DNA of 64,000 nucleotides from Thermoanaerobacterales bacterium (lineage in GTDB: Bacteria > Bacillota > Thermosediminibacteria > Thermosediminibacterales > Tepidanaerobacteraceae), in assembly GCA_012840135.1 (NCBI GenBank), contig DUMA01000033.1:16011-80010 (forward strand), read 5' to 3'. Every line of letters begins with the position of its first letter. The stretch's first letter is position 1. Of this stretch, positions 10,584 to 19,768 are shown piece by piece. The notes beneath the pieces were generated by a model. The model ran no database searches. It was given only the letters and a program-made list of their open reading frames with translations, and had not been told where the DNA came from. The position numbers and the translations under genes were made by a program.

Positions 10584-10682
10584 CAGTTTCCATTTATGCA
10601 GGATAATATTTGTCATATGTCGAATTATAACATTGATTTTATATTATTAACGAGTCTGGCTGACAGGTCCGGGGGTGTCTGC

Positions 10683-12227
10683 TTGAAAAAGTATCGCTAT
10701 CGCATTAGATTCATAGACCGCGTGGGCATGGTACACGATATATCGGAGATAGTCGCAAAATACGGCGCCAATATCCTTTCTCTTTCCGTGAGGCCGGGGG
10801 AGATCTATCTTCAGATGGAACCGGTGCAGGAGGAAAAGCTTCGCTTTATTACAGAAAAAATTAGTTTGATAAAGGATGTATATGAAATTACTCCCATAGA
10901 ATGGATGCCCCATGAACTTGCGGAACTGCAGCTCAGAACCGTCATAAATTCCGTTCAGGAGGGAATATTATCAATAAATGGTAATTTCATTATTACCATC
11001 TGCAACCTGAGGGCTGCCGAGCTGCTTGGTCTGGAACAACCGCCGGTTGGAAGAGTGCTATCCGATGTTTTTGAGGTTCCCGCCGAAATTTTGAAGCATT
11101 TACAGGAAGGAAAGCTGCTGGAACAAAGAGAGATTAGCATTTCGACACCTCGGGGCAAGTTGAAACTCATGATAAATTCAAAACCAGTCTTTGATGACAG
11201 AGGAAAGCCATCGGGTGCAGTCATGAGCTTTCAAAAGATGTCCGAAGTTCGCAGGCTGGCTCATTCTCTCACGCGGCCCGTAATGGTAACCTTCGATGAT
11301 ATCATATATGAGAGCAAGACGATGGCGGAAATCGTTGAATTAGCCAGAACCATAGCCCGGGGAGATTCCACCGTGCTTCTTCGGGGAGAAAGCGGCACCG
11401 GCAAGGAGCTTTTTGCCAGAGCTATTCACATGGCCAGCCCCCGCAAGGATAAGCCCTTTGTGGTTGTCAATTGTGCGGCTATCCCCGATACGCTTCTTGA
11501 AAGCGAACTTTTTGGCTATGCCGACGGAACTTTTACCGGAGGCCGAAAAGGAGGACGGCAGGGCCTTTTTGAATTTGCGCACCACGGCACAATTTTTCTG
11601 GATGAAATTGGTGAAATACCTCCCTATGTCCAGGCAAAACTCCTGAGAGTACTTCAGGAAGGCAGCGTCCGGAGGCTGGGAGAAATGGAAGAAACACGGG
11701 TCGATGTAAGGGTGATTGCGGCTACGAACCGTCCTCTAGAAGAAATGATTGTGAGAGGAGATTTCAGACAGGATCTTTTCTACAGGTTAAATGTAATTCC
11801 CATATACCTTCCGCCTCTCAGAGAACATAAAAAGGATATCTCCGTTCTGGTGGATTACTTTATAAACAAGTTCAATCAAAGATTCAACAAGAAAGTTCAG
11901 GGCATTTCGCCTGAAGCCCTTGACTGTCTGATGCGCTACGATTGGCCGGGCAATATAAGAGAGCTGGAAAATGTCATGGAAAGAGCTATGAACCTGACCA
12001 GGGATTTCATAATAAAACCCAGAGATATAATAATAAATACGCCGGATTTTCTTGTGTCATCTTCCGAAAAATATTTTCACCTGAAAGATGCTGTCAGAGA
12101 AACGGAAAAGGAAACGCTGATAAGAGCGCTTTCCCAGGGAGGTAGCGCCAGAAAGGCAGCCAAAATATTGGGCGTTTCTCACACCACGGTAATAAAAAAG
12201 ATTAAAAAATACGGACTGTCCCTGTAA
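10683..12227 (+). CDS. TyrR-like sigma-54-dependent regulator (ACT-PAS-AAA+-Fis HTH)
   Basis: TTG start after GGGGGTG; GESGTGKELFARAIH, central AAA+ domain and C-terminal HTH (SARKAAKILGVSHTTVIKKIKKYGL). Confidence 0.93.
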   Translation: MKKYRYRIRFIDRVGMVHDISEIVAKYGANILSLSVRPGEIYLQMEPVQEEKLRFITEKISLIKDVYEITPIEWMPHELAELQLRTVINSVQEGILSINGNFIITICNLRAAELLGLEQPPVGRVLSDVFEVPAEILKHLQEGKLLEQREISISTPRGKLKLMINSKPVFDDRGKPSGAVMSFQKMSEVRRLAHSLTRPVMVTFDDIIYESKTMAEIVELARTIARGDSTVLLRGESGTGKELFARAIHMASPRKDKPFVVVNCAAIPDTLLESELFGYADGTFTGGRKGGRQGLFEFAHHGTIFLDEIGEIPPYVQAKLLRVLQEGSVRRLGEMEETRVDVRVIAATNRPLEEMIVRGDFRQDLFYRLNVIPIYLPPLREHKKDISVLVDYFINKFNQRFNKKVQGISPEALDCLMRYDWPGNIRELENVMERAMNLTRDFIIKPRDIIINTPDFLVSSSEKYFHLKDAVRETEKETLIRALSQGGSARKAAKILGVSHTTVIKKIKKYGLSL

Positions 12228-12239
12228 CTATTTCCATGT

Positions 12240-12256
12240 GGAACTTTTTGTTTCCA
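12240..12256. promoter_or_regulatory. Putative operator/UAS GGAACTTTTTGTTTCCA, copy 2
   Basis: Identical to 10567-10583; adjacent extra half-site TTTCCA. Confidence 0.7.
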
Positions 12257-12342
12257 TGCTGAAAATACCGGTTTAAAATCAAAATGTCTGTTTTTGCTTA
12301 AACTAAGGTTATCGTCAGATAATATCATTTCTTTCCCCTTTC

Positions 12343-12358
12343 TGGCATAAGTCTTGCA
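12343..12358 (+). promoter_or_regulatory. Sigma-54 promoter for ald
   Basis: TGGCATAAGTCTTGCA, near-consensus -24/-12. Confidence 0.85.
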
Positions 12359-12407
12359 AGACTATATTATCGTAGATGAATTACAACAAATAGGGGAGGA
12401 AAATACA

Positions 12408-13532
12408 ATGATAGTCGGCGTTCCAAAAGAAATAAAGGCCCAGGAAAACCGCGTAGCCATGACTCCCGCCGGTGTCGATGCCATGGTGGAAGCCGGACAT
12501 AAAGTCCTCGTTGAAAAGGGAGCCGGTGAAGGTGCAGGTTTCCCCGATGAGAGTTACAGGGCTGCAGGTGCGGAAATCGTAACCGATGCTGCCGATGTAT
12601 GGGGACGCAGCGATATGATAATAAAGGTAAAAGAGCCGCTGCCTTCGGAATACAAATATTTCAAGCCCGGCCTCATCCTGTTCACATATTTGCATCTGGC
12701 TCCCGAGCCTGAATTGACGAAAGCTCTTATGGACAACAAAGTTGTTTCTATAGCATATGAGACGGTGCAAAGAGCAGACAGAAGTCTTCCGCTGCTTACG
12801 CCCATGAGCGAAATCGCCGGCCGTATGGCAGTCCAGGTTGGCGCCACCTATCTGGAGAAGATAAACGGCGGCAAGGGAGTGCTCCTGGATGGAGTCGCCG
12901 GTGTTCCTCCGGCATCGGTAGTAGTCGTGGGAGCCGGAACGGTGGGTACCAGTGCGGTAAAGAGAGCTGTAGGCGTGGGCGCCAGGGTCACCGTCGTGGA
13001 CATCAATATTGACAGGCTACGCTACCTGGAAGATATTTTCCGCAACAGTATTGAAACTTTGTATTCAAACCGGTTTAACCTTATGGAAGCCATCAGCAAT
13101 GCCGACCTCGTGGTGGGCTCTGTGCTCATTCCAGGAGCAAAAGCGCCCAAGCTTGTCACCGAAGAAATGGTCAAAAGCATGAAACCCGGCAGCGTCATCG
13201 TGGATGTGGCCATCGACCAGGGCGGTTGCGTGGAAACCATCGATCATCCTACCACCCATGCAGACCCCGTATTCATAAAATATGGAGTGGTGCATTATGC
13301 CGTAGCCAACATCCCCGGTGTCGTCCCGAGGACATCAACTCTCGCTTTGACAAATGCCACATTGCCCTATGCCATCAAGATCGCAAACAAAGGGTGGAGG
13401 CAGGCTATAATAGATGATCCCGCCCTCGCAAAAGGTGTAAATGTTCTGGATGGAAAGGTAACCTTCAAAGCAGTGGCTGAAGCTCACAATCTGCCTTACT
13501 ATTCGGTAGAAGATGTGCTGAAAAACCTTTAG
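12408..13532 (+). CDS. ald: Alanine dehydrogenase
   Basis: [40 protein letters not shown]... Confidence 0.98.
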   Translation: MIVGVPKEIKAQENRVAMTPAGVDAMVEAGHKVLVEKGAGEGAGFPDESYRAAGAEIVTDAADVWGRSDMIIKVKEPLPSEYKYFKPGLILFTYLHLAPEPELTKALMDNKVVSIAYETVQRADRSLPLLTPMSEIAGRMAVQVGATYLEKINGGKGVLLDGVAGVPPASVVVVGAGTVGTSAVKRAVGVGARVTVVDINIDRLRYLEDIFRNSIETLYSNRFNLMEAISNADLVVGSVLIPGAKAPKLVTEEMVKSMKPGSVIVDVAIDQGGCVETIDHPTTHADPVFIKYGVVHYAVANIPGVVPRTSTLALTNATLPYAIKIANKGWRQAIIDDPALAKGVNVLDGKVTFKAVAEAHNLPYYSVEDVLKNL

Positions 13533-13538
13533 AAAATA

Positions 13539-13564
13539 AGCCCCCGGTTATTACCGGGGGCTTT
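13539..13564. terminator. Bidirectional terminator overlapping the 3' end of the histidine kinase gene
   Basis: AGCCCCCGGTTATTACCGGGGGCTTTC. Confidence 0.8.
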
Positions 13565-15290
13565 CTTCCGGTGTATCTTCCGGAAGCGAAAAGTAAAAGG
13601 CCGTACCGCCTTCGGCGCAGTTTTTAGCCCATACCCTGCCACCGTGAACCTCTACAATATTCTTGACGATGGCAAGCCCAAGGCCGGTGCCTCCGGTCTT
13701 TCGAGTGCGGGCTTTATCCACTTTATAAAATCTCTCCCAGATAAAAGGCAGTTCGTCCTCCGGTATCCCGGGCCCCTGGTCTTTTACTGAGACTACAATG
13801 CCGCTTTCGCTCCTCTGAACTTTTATTTTTATCTCTCCGCTGCTTTCATTATAGCGCATAGCATTATCTATAAGGTTTATCATGACCTGCTCTATCCTGT
13901 CTTCATCGGCCATAACCAGAGGAACTTCTTCGAATTCCGTCGATATTTTCATTCCTTTTTTCTGGCAAATGGGAGCTAGCTTCTTTACAACTCTCTCTAT
14001 CAGGTTTTTCAAGGATATCTTGTCCTTTTTCAGGTGAAGGTGGCCGCTTTCTATCTGAGACAAATCCAGAAGTTCATTTACCATGCGTCTCAATCTCAAG
14101 GTTTCATCAAGGATTATATTCAAGTATTTCTTCTTCTCCTCCGGGTCCTCCACCATGCCGTCGAGAAGGGCTTCGGTATATCCCTGGAGGTATGACAGAG
14201 GAGTCCTGAGTTCGTGGGAAACATTGCCTACAAACTCCCTCCGGAGGTGTTCCAGCTTTCTTTCCCTTGTTACATCCTGAAGCACAGCCACCATGCCCCA
14301 GAGATTTAAGTTCTCATCCATAAGCGGAGCCAGCCTTGCGCTAATGGTCCTGCCATCAAACTTCAGTTCCTCCTGAAGAGGTTTCTTGGTTTCTCTAACT
14401 CTGTCAAGGAGGGGATACAGTACCTTGAATCCTTCATCCCCACCGTCGCGCATCTCAACCTGAAGCATGTCATACGCTTGAGGATTGGCCATAATCAACT
14501 GGTTGTTTGCATCAAAAGTTATAACTCCATCGGTCATGCTCAGTAGCACGTTTTTAAGCTGTTCTTTTTCCTGGGACAGGGCATTTATATTGTTCTTCAA
14601 GGCGTCTGATAGATAATTTATGGTCTTTGCCAGAGTACCGATCTCATCTTCGGAGCTTACGCTCACCCTGCCCTCGAAATCGCCCCTTGCCATGCCTTCA
14701 GCCACTTTTTTAATATCAATGAGGGGCCTTGATACGGTCTTTGACAGCACGAAACTCAATGCCGTAGCCACGATAACGGCACCCGTCGCTGTCAGCAGTA
14801 TGAGGCGTCTTATCTGCCAGATGGAATTCTGAATGGATTCCATAGGAGAATATAGGATAAGGGCACCCATTACCCCTCCTTCCGTCTTAATGGGCAGCGC
14901 CACCGTCAGCATAGCCGCCCCGAACTGGGATATATACCCCTTATGAATTACGATATTGCCCTTCAATACTTCCGAGAACTCCCTGCCATCCATCAGCATG
15001 CCTTTAAATTTTAAAATATTGGAACTGGCCTGAATAAGCCCCTGCCTGTTTACCACTACGGCATGGGCGTTTATGAATTTGCTTATGTCCACGAGCTCCA
15101 TCGGGTCAATCCCCTGCAATATCAATGCGATAAGCTGCTGTCCTTCGTTTATCATCTCATTTTGCCTTATATTAAAGTAAAAGTCTTCAAATACTCGAGA
15201 CAGAATAAGGCCTGAAAACAACAGGGTAATTATGGTGAGGACGATCATGTAAAGCCATAATTTAAAAATAATACTTTTATTTGGGTTCAT
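13551..15290 (-). CDS. Sensor histidine kinase (HAMP-PAS-HisKA-HATPase)
   Basis: FVGNVSHELRTPLSYLQGYTEALLDG, GTGLGLAIVKNIVEVHGG. Confidence 0.95.
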   Translation of the reverse strand: MNPNKSIIFKLWLYMIVLTIITLLFSGLILSRVFEDFYFNIRQNEMINEGQQLIALILQGIDPMELVDISKFINAHAVVVNRQGLIQASSNILKFKGMLMDGREFSEVLKGNIVIHKGYISQFGAAMLTVALPIKTEGGVMGALILYSPMESIQNSIWQIRRLILLTATGAVIVATALSFVLSKTVSRPLIDIKKVAEGMARGDFEGRVSVSSEDEIGTLAKTINYLSDALKNNINALSQEKEQLKNVLLSMTDGVITFDANNQLIMANPQAYDMLQVEMRDGGDEGFKVLYPLLDRVRETKKPLQEELKFDGRTISARLAPLMDENLNLWGMVAVLQDVTRERKLEHLRREFVGNVSHELRTPLSYLQGYTEALLDGMVEDPEEKKKYLNIILDETLRLRRMVNELLDLSQIESGHLHLKKDKISLKNLIERVVKKLAPICQKKGMKISTEFEEVPLVMADEDRIEQVMINLIDNAMRYNESSGEIKIKVQRSESGIVVSVKDQGPGIPEDELPFIWERFYKVDKARTRKTGGTGLGLAIVKNIVEVHGGRVWAKNCAEGGTAFYFSLPEDTPEESPR

Positions 15291-15973
15291 TTAACCACCT
15301 CAAACTTATAACCGACTCCCCATACCGTACTTATATATGATGCGGCTTTGCTGCGTCCAAGCTTCTCCCTCAATTGCTTTACATGGGTGTCTACGGTCCT
15401 CAGGCTGCCGAAAAAGTCATACCCCCATACTTCTTCCAGCAGTTTTTCCCGTGTGAACACTTTGTCCCTGTTTCTGGCAAGATAATACAGTAGATCAAAT
15501 TCTTTGGGAGTGAGATCCACTTCCCTGCCATTTACTTTCACTATCCTGGATTCAGGCTCTATGATCAGGTCCGGGAACTCCAGGGTCTCTTCCGGCTCTT
15601 CCTTGGGACCGAGGCGCCGTAGAAGGGCCTTCACCCTGGCGGTGAGCTCTCGGGGACTGAAAGGTTTTACCACATAATCATCGGCGCCCAGTTCAAAACC
15701 CAGCACCTTATCGAATTCCTCTCCCCGGGCCGTCAGCATTATCACCGGAATGTCGTATTTTTTTCGGATCTCCTTGCATACGGTCCAGCCATCCACTACA
15801 GGCAGCATGAGGTCGAGAATAATAAGATTGTATTTAGTTTTATTTATCATATCCAGAGCCTGTTGACCATCACAGGCTTCATCAACGATATAACCTTCCT
15901 TTTCAAGATAAAGCCTGACCAGCTCTACCATTCGCTTTTCATCATCTACCATCAGTATCCTTATCTCCGCCAT
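15287..15973 (-). CDS. OmpR/PhoB family response regulator
   Basis: Receiver plus winged helix; overlaps the kinase start. Confidence 0.96.
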   Translation of the reverse strand: MAEIRILMVDDEKRMVELVRLYLEKEGYIVDEACDGQQALDMINKTKYNLIILDLMLPVVDGWTVCKEIRKKYDIPVIMLTARGEEFDKVLGFELGADDYVVKPFSPRELTARVKALLRRLGPKEEPEETLEFPDLIIEPESRIVKVNGREVDLTPKEFDLLYYLARNRDKVFTREKLLEEVWGYDFFGSLRTVDTHVKQLREKLGRSKAASYISTVWGVGYKFEVVK

Positions 15974-16111
15974 TACTCTCTCCTCCTGTACAAATATTAC
16001 AAAAAAAGGTCAAGAGATACCTTGACCGAAATCTTACTATTATTATAGATTTGCCTTTATATTTAGTCAACACTTTTCACTCTTTTGATGTTTTCACTAT
16101 TTCTGACAGGA

Positions 16112-16894
16112 TTATGGAGATTTTCTCATTTCACCGGTGGATCTGTCGATATAATAATTTCCTTTAATCAAAAGATGGGATACGGGCACTATTTCATACC
16201 CCTGCCTTTTTAACTCATTGATTATGGGCTCTAAAGCCTCCGCCGTATATTTGCCGTTGTTGTGAAAAAGCACTATGGAACCCGGTCTTACCCTTTTTAT
16301 GACCCTGTCATATATGGCACCGGCACTCAAATCCTTCCAGTCAAGGGAATCCACATCCCACTGTATCACATGATAGCCAAGTTCATTGGCGGTGGTAATC
16401 AGTGTGTTGCTGTAGTCGCCGAAGGGAGGGCGAAAAAGGATGGCATTCTGGCCTGTAAGTTCTTTTATTTTATCATGGGTAGTTTTAAACTCTTTGATTA
16501 TTTCTTCCTTTGAAAGGCCGCCCATTTTCGGATGTGTGGCCGAGTGATTGCCTATTTCATGGCCTTCCCGGGCTATGCGCCGTGTCATGTCCGGGTATTT
16601 GTCCATCCAGAATTTCACAAGAAAAAAAGTGGTCTTTATATCATGCTTTTTCAATATCTCCAGTAATTTTGGAGTAATATCGGAACCCCATGCTGCATCG
16701 AAGGATATGGCCACCTTTTTTTCCTGAGTTTCTACCCTGTAAATAGGCACCAGGCGGTCAAGCCTTCCGAAAACCCCTACGGTTTTGGGGAAAATTGTAT
16801 AAAAGCAGGAAAAGGCAACCGCAAAAATCGTCAACAGACATATTATACACGTGATAGTTTTTTCATTAAAACACATCTTTTTTATCTTCTCCAC
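16112..16894 (-). CDS. Polysaccharide deacetylase (PdaB-like)
   Basis: KKVAISFDAAWGSDITPKLLEILKKHDIKTTFFLV ... GHEIGNHSATHP. Confidence 0.93.
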   Translation of the reverse strand: MEKIKKMCFNEKTITCIICLLTIFAVAFSCFYTIFPKTVGVFGRLDRLVPIYRVETQEKKVAISFDAAWGSDITPKLLEILKKHDIKTTFFLVKFWMDKYPDMTRRIAREGHEIGNHSATHPKMGGLSKEEIIKEFKTTHDKIKELTGQNAILFRPPFGDYSNTLITTANELGYHVIQWDVDSLDWKDLSAGAIYDRVIKRVRPGSIVLFHNNGKYTAEALEPIINELKRQGYEIVPVSHLLIKGNYYIDRSTGEMRKSP

Positions 16895-17017
16895 CCCCCT
16901 ATTTTATCTACTAATTTGTATTCATAAATTCAACCTGTTATGATAAAATATTTTTTTATGTCGAATAAATCGGCCTTTTACAGAATAAAATTTATTAAAA
17001 AACGGAGGTGAATTAAA

Positions 17018-17317
17018 ATGATATCCTTACGTCAAAAAAAAGGCGTAATTATAGGAATAATATGGAGCCTTACAGCCTGGGTACCTTACTATACCGAGTA
17101 TCTCGGCGCCCTGCGCCAGATAATTGGTATTCCGGCGGCTTTAGGCCTAAATATGGAACTGGCACTTGGGCGCGGAGATGCCTTTGTCTACAGCATATTG
17201 CTCGGAGCAGGCCTGGGTTTCGTTTTCGGCAGCATGGTGGATGGTTTGAAGAACGGAGTAAAAATAATAGGGCTTTTTCCCCGCAGAAAAAGAAGGCTTC
17301 TTAGAAGGGGGTTGTAA
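17018..17317 (+). CDS. Small membrane protein of unknown function
   Basis: 99 aa, RBS GGAGGTG upstream; hydrophobic. Confidence 0.6.
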   Translation: MISLRQKKGVIIGIIWSLTAWVPYYTEYLGALRQIIGIPAALGLNMELALGRGDAFVYSILLGAGLGFVFGSMVDGLKNGVKIIGLFPRRKRRLLRRGL

Positions 17318-17320
17318 ATC

Positions 17321-17596
17321 TTGGTCCTCTGGAAAACTTTCACAGCCACCTTTACACTGGTATTTCTGGCTGAACTCGGAGATAAAACCCAGCTTTCGAC
17401 CATGTTAATGGCCGCCCACAACCAATCTTACTTAGGCGTCTTTCTGGGAGCGTCTCTGGCATTGATAGCAAATACTGTCATCGGTGTATATTTGGGGACA
17501 ATAATTTCCAAATCCCTGCCCGTCTACTACATCCATTTAGGCGCAGGTATTGCGTTCATTGTCATAGGTTTGCTGCTTATTACTCAAAAACTATAG
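17321..17596 (+). CDS. Single-domain TMEM165/GDT1 (UPF0016) family membrane protein
   Basis: TTG start; one ELGDKTQLSTMLMAA motif, 91 aa. Confidence 0.88.
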   Translation: MVLWKTFTATFTLVFLAELGDKTQLSTMLMAAHNQSYLGVFLGASLALIANTVIGVYLGTIISKSLPVYYIHLGAGIAFIVIGLLLITQKL

Positions 17597-17706
17597 TTTT
17601 AATTGAATTACCTCTCTGTAGATTATGATTATTTATATAAAAGGGTGTTTTTTAAATGCCCTATCTGGTATAATATTTGAGGAAAAAATCTACTGGGAGG
17701 GATATT

Positions 17707-19344
17707 TTGTCACTGGATTCTATATTTACTTTGTTTGGAGGATTGGGCCTATTTATTTACGGCATGAAACTTATGGGGGATGGATTGGAGCGAGCGGCCG
17801 GCGACAGACTAAAGGTTTTCCTGGAACTTCTCACGAGAAACAGGGTGTTGGGGGTTCTGGTAGGGACCGTAGTTACCAGCATAATACAGAGCAGCAGTGC
17901 CACTACCGTAATGGTAGTTGGCCTTGTCAATGCAGGTCTCATGGATCTGATGCAGGCTGTAGGTGTGATCATGGGAGCCAATATTGGTACAACCATGACA
18001 GCCCAGCTCATTGCGTTCAAACTCACAAAAGTTGCTCTACCTGCCATTGGTCTTGGAACGGCGGTTCACCTCTTCGGTAAGCACAAGACCCAGAGATTTA
18101 TGGGACAGGTGATACTGGGTTTTGGCCTTTTATTTTTCGGCATGCAGACAATGGAAGTAGCCTTAAAACCACTGGCTAAATCACCGGAATTCATCAGTTT
18201 TATAGCCAGCTTCGGCAAAACTCCCATATTGGGTGTACTGGCTGGTTTTCTGACCACAGGCATAGTGCAGAGCAGCAGTGCCACCATAGGTATTTTACAG
18301 GCCCTGGCAGATCAGGGAGTGGTCAATATATCCATAGCGTTGCCCATATTGTTTGGTGACAATATTGGTACCTGTGTCACCGCTCTCCTTTCCAGCATAG
18401 GCACCAATGTGACAGCCAGGAGGGCAGCTCTGATACATCTTACATTTAATGTAATCGGAACTATTATATTCATGCTTTTTTTACCCCTGGTGCAGATCCT
18501 GGTAAGCCACACTTCTATCGACCCGGTGCGACAGATAGCCAATGCACACACTTTCTTCAACGTGATAAATACCATAATCCAGCTGCCTTTTGCCTTTCTT
18601 CTAGTTAAACTGGCGACTTACATCATCCCGGGAAATCCGGAAGTTGTGGAAAGGGGAGTTAAATACATCGACAACAGGCTGCTGGAAACTCCTTCCATAG
18701 CTCTGGTCCAGGCAAAGAAGGAAATTGCCCGCATGGGTTGCCTTGCTCTGGAAACCTTAAGGGACTCCATCAATATTTTTCTTTATTATAACGAACAAAA
18801 AGATAAACTTGCCAAAGATAAGGAATCGATCATCAACGAACTTGCCCGCACCATTACCATATATCTGGCAATGCTTTCCCGCAAGTCCCTTTCTGCCGAT
18901 GAATCTGATCAAGTAACAGATATGATAAATGCAATAAACGATATGGAAAGAGTTGGTGACCATGCCATGAATATCCTGGAACTGGCCGAATACAAGGAAG
19001 AACACCGGCTTCCCTTTAGCAACGAGGCCGTCAGCGAACTTGTTGACATGTCATCTAAAGCCCAGGATACTTTTCAGATGGCCATAGACGCATTTTTAAA
19101 TGGTGATAAAAAATTATCAAATAAAATAATGGAAAATGAAGAAGAAATCGACAGGATGGAAAGAAAGCTCAGAACCAATCATATAAAAAGGCTAAATGAA
19201 GGTAAATGCAATCCATCTTCCGGAGTAATCTATCTTGATGTGGTCAATAACCTAGAACGGGTCGGAGACCATGCTTTTAATCTGGCATCATATGTTTTAA
19301 AAATAGACAAAAATTTCAAGGATCTTTCCAGGATAGGTAAATAG
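17707..19344 (+). CDS. Na/Pi cotransporter family protein with C-terminal PhoU-like domain
   Basis: Two IQSSSAT repeats plus PhoU-like helices. Confidence 0.95.
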   Translation: MSLDSIFTLFGGLGLFIYGMKLMGDGLERAAGDRLKVFLELLTRNRVLGVLVGTVVTSIIQSSSATTVMVVGLVNAGLMDLMQAVGVIMGANIGTTMTAQLIAFKLTKVALPAIGLGTAVHLFGKHKTQRFMGQVILGFGLLFFGMQTMEVALKPLAKSPEFISFIASFGKTPILGVLAGFLTTGIVQSSSATIGILQALADQGVVNISIALPILFGDNIGTCVTALLSSIGTNVTARRAALIHLTFNVIGTIIFMLFLPLVQILVSHTSIDPVRQIANAHTFFNVINTIIQLPFAFLLVKLATYIIPGNPEVVERGVKYIDNRLLETPSIALVQAKKEIARMGCLALETLRDSINIFLYYNEQKDKLAKDKESIINELARTITIYLAMLSRKSLSADESDQVTDMINAINDMERVGDHAMNILELAEYKEEHRLPFSNEAVSELVDMSSKAQDTFQMAIDAFLNGDKKLSNKIMENEEEIDRMERKLRTNHIKRLNEGKCNPSSGVIYLDVVNNLERVGDHAFNLASYVLKIDKNFKDLSRIGK

Positions 19345-19480
19345 GCCACTATATTCTAACATATTATGTCCTCTTTCGGGTTATTTTAAAAATAAGACGT
19401 AAAACTCATTCTTGATGTCGGCAACTTTCGTCAATTGTTAGTCGTTTCACATTTTATTTAAAAAGAAAGGGGATCATAAT

Positions 19481-19699
19481 ATGGCAGCCGGTCAGGGCGG
19501 AAAGGGCCATGTAGTAAAAGGCATCCATCGGGCCATGGACAACTTCAAGTACGAAGTGGCCCGGGAGCTTAATATACCGGTATATCAGGGTTCCGAAGAT
19601 TACTGGGGTAATATAGCTTCCAGAGATTGTGGAGCCGTAGGAGGGCATATGGTGAGAAAGATGATAGAAATGGCAGAAAAGCAAATAGCTGGAAAATAA
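19481..19699 (+). CDS. Alpha/beta-type small acid-soluble spore protein
   Basis: 72 aa; KYEVARELNIPVYQGSEDYWGNIASRDCGAVGGHMVRKMIEMAE. Confidence 0.93.
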   Translation: MAAGQGGKGHVVKGIHRAMDNFKYEVARELNIPVYQGSEDYWGNIASRDCGAVGGHMVRKMIEMAEKQIAGK

Positions 19700-19703
19700 G
19701 CTG

Positions 19704-19736
19704 TAGCGGTACCAAAGTTAGTTGGTACCGCTTTTT
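19704..19736 (+). terminator. Rho-independent terminator of the SASP gene
   Basis: AGCGGTACCAAAGTTAGTTGGTACCGCTTTTT. Confidence 0.85.
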
Positions 19737-19768
19737 ATTATATAATTTATCCGATATAATCTGTTTAA

